Shown: in pieces, positions 55,930-64,000 of the stretch
How the letters are laid out: each line of letters opens with the position of its first letter
Position numbering within the stretch: the first letter of the stretch is position 1
From: Bursaphelenchus xylophilus
Lineage: Eukaryota > Nematoda > Chromadorea > Rhabditida > Aphelenchoididae
Length of the DNA stretch: 64,000 bases
Assembly (NCBI GenBank): GCA_904066235.2
Contig: CAJFCV020000002.1
Span: 5,208,001-5,272,000 of the forward strand
Reading direction: 5' to 3'
Notes under the pieces: model-generated
Seen by the model: the letters and a program-made list of their open reading frames with translations, nothing else
Told to the model about the DNA's origin: nothing
Databases searched by the model: none
Translations under genes and position numbers: made by a program

Positions 55930-57309
55930 ATGGAAATACCTTCAGGGAGTAAAAAATCGAATCTCACGTTTTCTGTAAGTTTTTCTTGTTTTTGGATATT
56001 GTCACGTGGATTTATTTTATTTTTTATACAGATAGAGGTAATTAATTGAAGTTTCAGAACGCGACGATAGAAAGTTCGGATGACGACGAATCTAGTTCTC
56101 CGGAAAACGAGGACCTCACTGCCCAACTCCATGATTTTCCTTTTGATTCCCAGAAATATAAGAATATTTTAACTGCCGCCAAAAGTGTCCTCGAAAGGGA
56201 TTCCGTCTTTGTTAGAGCCCGAGGAGACTTGCTATCGGAGATCGAAGAGTTGTCTCGACGGTTTCAATCTGCTCCGGATCTGAGTTCAGAGGGTCTTTTT
56301 TGTCTTTACGAGCTAATGGACGATTCTTTGGAGAATTGCATTGATCTAAATAGTGCCCATCTTGCCATTCTAAGGTATCACGCGCTTCAATTATCAAAAT
56401 TTACACCACTGGAGGTCCTAGAGACGGACGACGATATTCCCATTGAGGAGCAAGAGAACGAAGAAGTTGAAATATCCGGTAAGTTTTTCTTTTTATTAGT
56501 TTTTGTATTATTTTAGGTATGAAGCTTCCGCTTTTCACTTCATTACGGACTTTATTTCAGACAACACTCCCCATTTACCCGTAAAAAAAGTGAAGAAGGT
56601 CGAAGAGCCCAAGGTTAACAAAAATAAACGGAAGGAAGAGGCTTTATCAACGGTTTCCACACGAAATTCATCACAAAATAGTAAAAATGAGAATGGATAT
56701 CCGGAACCGAAGGTCAAGAAGAACCACATAAAGAAGGTTGAAGAGAATTCAGTACGGAAATCGAATTCAACCGAACTTAGAAATGGCAAGAAGGCCGAGA
56801 AAAAGGAGAAACAGCCAGAAATATCAGTAAAAGAAGAAGAGGACGATGAAAAGATGGAGGTAGATGAAGGTTCTGATGATGAGAGCAAAGAGGATCCTAT
56901 TGAGACTCGAAGGAATACAAGGAGGGCACCAGCTGATAAGCTGAATGGAAACAATGAGAAGATAAAGAAAGTGATAACAAGGTCCAAGAGGAGTGGAACT
57001 CCCGATTCCGAGAAGCCCAGGCGGAAGTCTGCAATAGATAGTCTTAACAATTCGACAACAACAAGGCAGAGTGCACAAAGAAGGGCCAAGCTGCAGAATG
57101 AGACGAATCCAGATGAACAAACTTATTGTTTATGTGATCAGATCTCGTACGGGCAGATGATCGGGTGTGATAATCTCCACTGTTCGATAGAATGGTTCCA
57201 TTTCGAGTGTGTGGACATCAAAGCGAAGCCCGCCAAAGGTGTAAAGTGGTTTTGCCCATTGTGTCGCGGCGACAAATCGTCTGTGTTAAAGCCGGGTCTG
57301 AAACGGTGA
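55930..57309 (+). CDS. ING-family PHD-finger protein
   Basis: Chromatin reader that ties histone H3K4 methylation to acetyltransferase or deacetylase complexes in the nucleus. Exons: 55930-55974, 56058-56478, 56561-57309; 1215 nt, 404 aa. The C-terminal PHD finger is complete: [19 protein letters not shown], then [10 protein letters not shown] and WFCPLCRG, the EWFHFxC pattern typical of ING proteins. The N-terminal third is helical with an ING-like dimerisation segment; the middle is Lys/Glu-rich with probable nuclear-localisation signals. Length fits ING3-type members. The first of two AG sites near 56519 gives a frame that runs on differently, so the acceptor at 56560 is chosen by phase and by the DNTPHLP continuation. 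It heads a tight same-strand row with SMG9 (209 bp) and SLC35. Confidence 0.9.
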
Positions 57310-57518
57310 AGAGGAGAAATGATTGTTATTTATTAGTCTAGACTTCGATATACCTCATAGCCATTATGAGTCATGAATGTTAATATAGATAAAGATTGTA
57401 TATATCTTATTGGTGATTTTATCCCATTGTATTTGCCAAAAATAATTTTTATTGCTGACGTTGAATGTTTTTATTTTATTATTGAAGCTGGTTTAGATAC
57501 AAAGCGCTATTTGGATGG

Positions 57519-59754
57519 ATGGAGGGATTCACATTACTGAAGCATGGGGAGGTAGGGATGCATGGTTATTTTTTATTATATTGTTTTAGTCATTAAAAGT
57601 TGAAAAGAAGGATGCGAATTTGATAAGTCCAGGATCGTCATCTCACCGGGGAGGTAAAGGCTACAAGAATAATGCAGGGTCAGTACCACTCGTGAACGAG
57701 TCTTTGGAGTTGCTCAGTTTTATCAAGGTATGCCAATTTCAATTCTCAATTATTGTAATTTTAGTCGAAATTGTCCGAATCTGACGTCATAAAGCATGTA
57801 ATTGGAATAATTGGACCTCAAGGAAGTGGGAAATCGACTTTGATGAGCATGTTGGCCGGAAATAACCCGCAGGATCAGTTCAGGTATAATATAATACTTT
57901 AGGTATCAAATATTATTATTTTCAAATTTAGGCAATACATTTTTCGTCCTGCTACTAAGGATACTGTTGATGGTGGCTTTTATCAAACATCTGGTCTTGC
58001 TATTTATATCAGTGAATCAAGAAACGTTTACATTGATTGCCGAGTAAGTGTTGAGTGAATGATTTTTTGTATATCTTGATTTTCAGCCGTTCAATTGCGG
58101 TGCGGTGCTTGAAGATTACAATAAAAGGAGTCGTGGAGATGGTAAAAACCAATTCAAAACCTTCCAAGCCGATGATCTCACTTTACTTTCTACCGTATTT
58201 GATATTTGCCATACCGTATTATTGACAATCGACTGGTTCATTGATATGGACATGATCCAGGAAGTCCTCAGGGCCTCTCTTTATTCTGAATTCAATGCCC
58301 GAAAATTTGCGGGGTATCCGAAGAGGACTAATTTTAGTAAGTGAATATTTATTGTGTTTTGGACTTTTTAGTAATCGTTCACCAACGAGCTCACACTGCC
58401 GATTTTGAGGTGGAGACTGTCAAAGAGCGTGTTAAAATGATAAAGTCTATGTTTAAAGATAATCGTTTGAACATACACAGTGGAGTTTCTATGAAGAAAT
58501 TGGGATTTGATAGGTATAAAGACTGTGGTGATGATGTTAGCTATGTTCTCTTGAGTGAATTCCCTTTGTGGAATAAAGATTGTAAGTCTATTTTTGGTGT
58601 TTTTATTCTTTAGGTTACTTCGAAGTGGATGTGAACCGAATCCCCTATAATGTGATGGTGGATAAACTCAAAAAGCAGATTTTGAATCTCACCCGACCTC
58701 CATTTCGATCAATGACAACTCAGAGAACTCTGAGATTACGGCCTGAATATGTATTTGATAAAACCAGACTTAGACATAAGGATAAACGGGACTTTGGAGA
58801 CAAAGATGGACACGATCAAGAAGACACGAGCCATCTTTTCAATCCCGATCACCTCCCTAATATAATATCCAAGCAGAGCGAACCCCCGCCAACCGAACCC
58901 TGGAATGACCTCGATTCGATTCTCGCTCTCTCCCCCTCGCATTCTGTGGAAAGCGCTACGAATGCCGTCAAGTTATTGCATCTGACTAGCAAGAATATCA
59001 AGGAGAACGAATTTGTGACTGGATTGTTGCCACCGGAAGAGAAAGAACTCACTGAATTGGGATGGTAAGTAGATTTGTGGAATTAAAAATTTTTTTTTGT
59101 GATGCCATGTGTGAAAAGAAAACTGATAGCCTTGATTTTGCTGAGTTTTCACAGGGATTACATTCGCTTCATTTGTAGGGTTGGCAGGTTTGTAGGCTTG
59201 CCTTTGATGGGAGTCGATTATAAATAAAGTGGTTCAGTTTACTTTGTCACATGCTTGGGTTGTTTATTTTAGGTTAGGCGAATACTTTTGTTCTCTTTTT
59301 TTGCGATAGTTTGTGATAAGAAATTGATTAGCGGTTATTAATAAAGTAATATTATGTCTTCAGGTTCGCACATGTGGAGAAAGTATTCAAAAACCATCTG
59401 GACTACTACCACACTAAATATTTCTTGACCAACAATGGACGTCTCGCCCCGATTCTTCTCCGAAAGTTAAAAGGATCCAGCCGAATTATCTACAAAAAGG
59501 AGAGAACTCGAGCCGGTAGACCCGAGCGACGTGGACCACGTGTAAACACAACGAGCACGACCGCGGAGGACAAGGAAGACGAGGCCGAGGAGGAGAAAAC
59601 GTCCGAATTGGAGGATGTAGATGTAGATTCGGAGCCTTCTTCCGAATCCATCTTCAGTGACGATAGATCCAGTGAAGAGGAGAGTGAATCTGAAGACGAA
59701 AAGAATCGAAGTAAGAAGTTCCAGAGAAGAAGAGCGGCCTCGGACAGCTCTTAA
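57519..59754 (+). CDS. smg-9: SMG9, nonsense-mediated decay factor
   Basis: G-fold protein that with SMG8 binds and regulates the SMG1 kinase, which phosphorylates UPF1 in nonsense-mediated mRNA decay. Exons: 57519-57551, 57590-57727, 57765-57883, 57932-58043, 58087-58336, 58372-58581, 58614-59064, 59364-59754; 1704 nt, 567 aa. Seen: P-loop GPQGSGKSTLMSMLAG, the FRPATKDTVDGGF segment, YIDCRPFNCGAVL, CHTVLLTIDWFIDMDMIQ, and the C-terminal VSYVLLSEFP and PYNVMVDKL region, then GLLPPEEKELTELGWFA. A Glu/Asp/Ser-rich tail of about 75 residues follows that is not in the human protein. The second of two overlapping ATGs (57519) is chosen because the first leads to a stop after splicing. It lies 209 bp after the ING gene and 237 bp before the SLC35 gene. 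Confidence 0.93.
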
Positions 59755-59991
59755 AGTCCAAAAAGGAGGTTTATATTGGAGAAATGGGAAGAAGGTGTAA
59801 GATTACAACTACCTTTGTTTATTGGAGAACTCAAATATGATGTATAGAGATTTTTGTTATTTTTTGGCAAATAAATTATTGTTAATAAAAGATGATGGCC
59901 TGTGATAATATAGCCGACGTTACGGTTTGCTACCTTGTTATCTCAAGAGCCAATCAGCTGACTAATCTCCGTTTAGAACTGGGGTCCATTT

Positions 59992-61271
59992 ATGGGCTTC
60001 TTGCCTTATGTGAAGCGGGATACGATCTTCACTATCCAAGTAATCGTCGTCTGTATCACTTGGTATAGTTGCAGTTCTGGTCAAAATGTTGTAAATAAAC
60101 TCGCCCTTCAAGTAAGCACTCTGCGAAATTATATTGTGATTGGCGTTTAGAAGTTCCCATTTCCTCTAACCATTGCTCTTTCGAGTCTAATTAACAATGT
60201 AATCTACAGTATCCCCTTGATGGCCTATTTCCGGATAGAGCCCATAAGGCCGAAGAAATCATACCTTTTGAAGACGATATTGCCCATATCCGCCGGCAGA
60301 GCGCTTGGAGTTGGGTTTGCATATTTTGGGCTACTAAAAGTCCCGGTTTCGTATGCTCAAACAGGTAAAATTATATTGTACTTTATGAGTCATCACTCCT
60401 TTAATGAACCTTAGCACATTTGGAATTTCAGTCAAAGCTACCATGCCAGTCTTCACGGTTGTCATATCTCGCTACATCTTGAGTGAGGTCCAGTCGAAAC
60501 GAGTATATTTATCATTACTTCCAATTATTTGCGGAGTTTTTGTAGCTTCGGTTACTGAATTACAATTTAATTCCATGGGTTTATTCTCCTCTCTCTTTTC
60601 TACGGCTGTCTTCGCCTGTTTAAATGTGTTGGCCAAGAAAGTAAGTGACGTTTTTTGATTTCGATCAAAAATTTAGGTTTTCGAAGAGACAAATATGCAT
60701 CCCCTCAATTTACTGTCGCTGAACAGTCAATTGGCTGGACTAATGTTGTTCCCATTCTGGTTTCTCAAGGATGGAATGGCTCTATGGTCAACTTTTACTG
60801 ATTCAGAACATTCGGTAACTATAAAAGTCAATTTAAAAACTTGAAAATTGATGTACGTTTGCATTCCACTTGTTTTAGCGAGTTGTAGAGCCGATCAGCC
60901 ACTTTGTCGGCTATCTCCTCATGTCTGGCGTCCTCTCGTTCATCCAGAATCTCTGTGCCTTCCTTTTGATCCATCAATTGACCACCCTTTCTTATGCAAT
61001 TTCAAACGCAGCCAAGAGAATCGCGGTGATTATAATCTCCCTGATCTATCTCAGGAACCCCGTAACTCCCATGAATTTCTTGGGAATGTTACTATCAGTG
61101 ATTGGAGTGTTTATTTACAACCGTATAAAGAGTTCGGAACGGAGGAAACGGTCCAAATCTCCATTAATCCCTGAGAAAATGGATGATTACAATGACACAA
61201 AGTTCTTGCGACGACACGAAAGAGTGGTCAATCTGGGCGGAATGAGGTCTACTAATAGTGATGTCAAGTGA
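59992..61271 (+). CDS. SLC35E1-like nucleotide-sugar/triose-phosphate-type transporter
   Basis: Multi-pass Golgi/ER membrane transporter of the SLC35E/TPT family. Exons: 59992-60111, 60151-60364, 60432-60640, 60677-60814, 60879-61271; 1074 nt, 357 aa. About ten hydrophobic spans are visible. Family marks: CITWYSCSSGQNVVNKLAL, RALGVGFAYFGLLKVPVSYAQTVKATMPVFTVV split over an intron, GVFVASVTELQFNSMGL, ACLNVLAKKVFEETNMHPL, and SYAISNAAKRIAVIIISLI followed by RNPVTPMNFLGM. The tail (about 50 residues) is hydrophilic. The substrate of SLC35E1 is not firmly known. The start ATG gives a full first helix. It closes the ING-SMG9-SLC35 row on the plus strand. Confidence 0.92.
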
Positions 61272-61484
61272 GTTGTGATTCATTGTTTCAGTTTGAGATT
61301 TTTGAAATTTTTGATTCAAATGTTTTGAAGTGTTAAATTAGACCGCATGGGCTAGAAGAGAAGTTTATTGTTTCAAATTATGCTTTCAGACTCCTATTGT
61401 CTTCGTGAAATTGACTCCTCAACTCTAGAATTCTAACTGTGATAAATGTAACCCGGCTTTACATATCAACGAGTGAATAAATGT

Positions 61485-62787
61485 TTATTCTTTTGAAATT
61501 TGCGAAACAGAAGACTCCTTGGACTTGGCGTTCTCCCATTCGAATGCGGCGTCAATTGGGACGTTGGAAATCTTGGCTGCCTAAAGCAATATAATAATTC
61601 ATACCAAAAAATTTATTTTTTTCAATCTTAAGGGCACTTACCAACTCAAGCATCTTGTAAATGTAATTGTAATCCACCGACTCGCAATACTGAGTTTGTT
61701 GGATATATTCGAAAATTTTGAGGAGCTCCATCTTATACTTGATATCAGGGAAGGTGGAAAGGAAAGTTCCTTTCGATCGGAACTCTTCTTTCGCTTTTCT
61801 GACATCATGTTTGTCCGATAATTTCTTCCATGGAAGTCCTTTCGGTATCAGAATATCGATGAGAAGGTAGAACCAGGACTCCACATCATCGATTGGACCA
61901 ACATCAAAGTTTCTATGGCAAGCTAGAGAGGCGAAACGGACAGTTCCCTTGAATCCGATGCCTTCTCTCGGCGTCTTCAACTCCCCGTCACTCTTCACGA
62001 ATCTTCTGGCAATTCCGAAATCCAAAATATAGACCTGAAGATAAGATAATATAATCAGAAATTATCATATTAGATTCAAAAGAGTAAAATCTCAAAAATA
62101 CTGCAGTAAATAACTTACGGTATGACTTTTCTCCTCCAATCCTACTGCATAATTGGCGGGCTTGATATCGCGATGTACAAACTTGGCGCCATGTAATTCC
62201 TCGACCGCCTGGAGGCATTGTGAGCCAACGCCCAATCCAGTGGAAGTTGAGAAAACTTTGGAGGGACAAGAGGCCTTCAGATCGGCCAGAGATTTGCCCA
62301 CCAATTGCATTACAATCAAAGTGAAAGTATCTTTCTTTGCTCTGTCGATGATCTCTGTGAAATGGGTTGGTTTCTTTCTGAAAGATTTCTAATCATCTTA
62401 ATATATTCGGGATTTTCCTAAAAGATTTGTAAAATAGATGTGATTACCGTAATGCAAAATGTCTAGAATATAACCTACGACGCTCGGGCCAACTTACGGC
62501 TGTTTTTTCTCCGCCACAGCTTTCAGAATCGCGATTTCCATCTTGAGTTTACTGTCCTTTCTTGTCTCCAACTTTTTCTCGACTTTCATTGCAAAAAATT
62601 TCCTCGGATTCGACTCCAGGTGAACTTTATAAACGGCTCCGAATCCTCCCTCGCCCAATAAACAATCCACCACGTAGTTTCCTTTGCCAGCACTGATTAC
62701 GGCCTCCTGGAAGTTATGGTTTACCCAGTTTAATGTAGTTTCTCTTACCGGTTTAATTCCAAGATCATCTTCCTCTTCGGATGTCAT
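61485..62787 (-). CDS. worm-type casein kinase 1 family (TTBK-like) protein kinase
   Basis: Exons: 62498-62787, 62119-62377, 61642-62034, 61485-61580; 1038 nt, 345 aa. Catalytic motifs are intact: glycine loop LLGEGGFGAVYKV, ATP lysine in FFAMKVEKK, catalytic loop FVHRDIKPANYAVG, metal motif LDFGIARRF, and the CK1-type substrate region GFKGTVRFASLACHRN followed by DDVESWFYLLIDI. This matches the large nematode CK1/TTBK-like family, many members of which are expressed in the male germline; which member this is cannot be said. A TAA with overlapping AATAAA-like signal follows. It converges with the SLC35 gene, stop codons 213 bp apart. Confidence 0.92.
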
Positions 62788-63016
62788 AATTAAAAAAGAG
62801 GAGAGTGGATATCAGAGAGGTGCGACTGTTAGGATAAACAGCCAGTCTTGCGATAATGTCCAAAAAATAAAATTAAAATTATGGAAAACTCAAAACATTC
62901 CAAATTTGCATAATTTTTTATTTTGCAAAATTTTTATACAAGTTAAAATTAGAGGAGAGCCAGTACGAGTTATTTTTTACATTTAAAAAAATATAAAATA
63001 CGAAACAGAGTGGTAA

Positions 63017-63978
63017 TCACATAGGAAAGAAGTTGAAGCCATTTTGATTATTTCTGACCAAAGAATTGTAAAGAAATGGGTTGTAAAAGGTCGGAGTAGT
63101 CGGAAAAGGCTGAAAAGGCATTGGAATTGGAGTGGTCGTCAGGTCTAGGACACTCATTGGCTTCGAATCCTCAGGGCATTTCATTTTCTTCGCTGGTGGC
63201 TCAATCGGTCCTTGATCATCTTCTTCATCGGTCGATCTCTGCTCTGATTTTGCTAAAATTTTATTTTCCAAATCCGACAAAACTCATGTAAATTTTACAT
63301 TTTGCGATTTATAAATTCTCTTTGTACGGTAATTAAGACATTGTTTTGGATCCAAATTTGCGCGGACTGTATTGCGTAATCTCTTAATGACACGTTTTTC
63401 GAATGCCCAAATCTTTTCTCAACAGGTCAAGAAGATTAACTTTCCCTGTCCACCTGCACCGAAATTAACGGTTTACTGTGGACAGTCGAGTAATTCAATA
63501 TTGGCCATTCGAGAGTGCGAAAACTCTTGAGAAAACGCAGGTTTAACCCGTTGAAAATTCCATCGGAAAAAGTTTGCAAACTCGAGGTCAGGCGCGATAT
63601 AAAGTTTCTCTTGGCTTTGGATATTCTTTTCAGTAGATAATCAAGATATAGTCAGTGTAGTGTATAAAATAACTATTAAACTAACGATAAGTTACTAATA
63701 CGTCAAATAAAGAGAAATAAACATAAATTTTAATTTACCTTTGACCTCATTGTTGTTGATATTCTTTTCCTCATCTGGATCAATTTCCCGCTGACGGATA
63801 ACATTGAGTAATTTAGATGCCTGAGGGCCTAAAAGTCTCTCCAGATCCTTGACTTCCTTTTCCTCTTGACTCTGCTGTCTTCTCAATGCAACTTGCGCAG
63901 CCATGACTCGTTGACGCTCGGCAATCAGCGTGCATTTAACGCACATGCAATCTTTCCATTGGCAAAAACGCTTGTGGC
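63017..63978 (-). CDS. DM-domain (doublesex/mab-3 type) transcription factor, 3' part
   Basis: Exons 63739-63978 and 63017-63252 are in consistent phase and end in TAA-type stop before 63017; the upstream exon with the first zinc-site cysteines lies beyond the right edge. Seen: the second half of the DM zinc module, [20 protein letters not shown], and the recognition helix [16 protein letters not shown], which binds the DNA minor groove and major groove. After it come a charged helix ([17 protein letters not shown]), an acidic stretch and a Pro/Phe/Asn-rich C-terminus ([17 protein letters not shown]). No DMA domain is seen. DM factors direct sex-specific or neuronal development in nematodes (mab-3, dmd genes); the exact orthologue is not resolved. 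The intron of 486 bp holds nothing recognised. Confidence 0.93.
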
Positions 63979-64000
63979 CTAGAAAAATTACTAATGTAAA

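Noticed and set aside
56535..57089. 184-codon minus-strand frame rich in Ser and Phe
   Set aside because: It is the exact antisense of the Lys/Glu-rich linker of the ING-type exon; low-complexity coding sequence leaves the opposite strand open.
1..64000. tRNA, rRNA, spliced-leader RNA and CRISPR features
   Set aside because: No convincing GTTCGANTC B-box with a cloverleaf, no rRNA-like stretch and no regularly spaced repeat array were seen by eye; a covariance-model search would be decisive.

Overview
The window is nuclear DNA of a nematode. Almost every gene is split by very short introns (many 32-70 nt) with GTAAG donors and TTTCAG/TTTTAG acceptors. Several start codons sit just after an acceptor-like TTTCAG or TTGCAG, as expected for spliced-leader trans-splicing. 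Families that are expanded or typical in nematodes are present: an EGF-bearing degenerin, a worm-type CK1 kinase, an orphan pentameric channel and a DM-domain factor. I cannot fix the species. I rebuilt exon models by hand; for each complete model the exon lengths sum to a multiple of three and intron phases agree. Left part (1-31.6 kb), all on the minus strand: an SLC6 transporter cut by the left edge; an EGAS-type DEG/ENaC channel with EGF repeats; a small secreted peptide; a pentameric ligand-gated channel that has lost both Cys-loop cysteines; a zeta-type diacylglycerol kinase with what look like two alternative 5' ends; a small single-pass membrane protein with a PPxY motif; a weakly supported small gene; and the Pol III initiation factor BRF1. 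Most of these fit membrane excitability or signalling, and they are separated by gene-poor stretches. Middle (31.6-49.4 kb): two hAT-like non-autonomous elements lie between BRF1 and an APMAP-like beta-propeller gene, which diverges from the succinyl-CoA ligase alpha gene. Then come a putative peptide-hormone gene, an acidic furin-site membrane protein, the GPI transamidase subunit PIGK with an antisense gene nested in its intron, and, 193 bp downstream, a gene joining an RRM, an F-box and leucine-rich repeats, whose introns carry a mariner-like element and a 174-bp TA-flanked MITE. Right part (52.9-64 kb), gene-dense: a two-Ig membrane protein, GST kappa, an ING-type PHD protein, SMG9, an SLC35E1-like transporter (the last three in a tight same-strand row, a candidate operon), a CK1-family kinase, and a DM-domain gene cut by the right edge. 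Most notable are the channel without Cys-loop cysteines, the RRM/F-box/LRR fusion, the nested antisense gene, and the fresh-looking hAT and TA-element insertions with target duplications.
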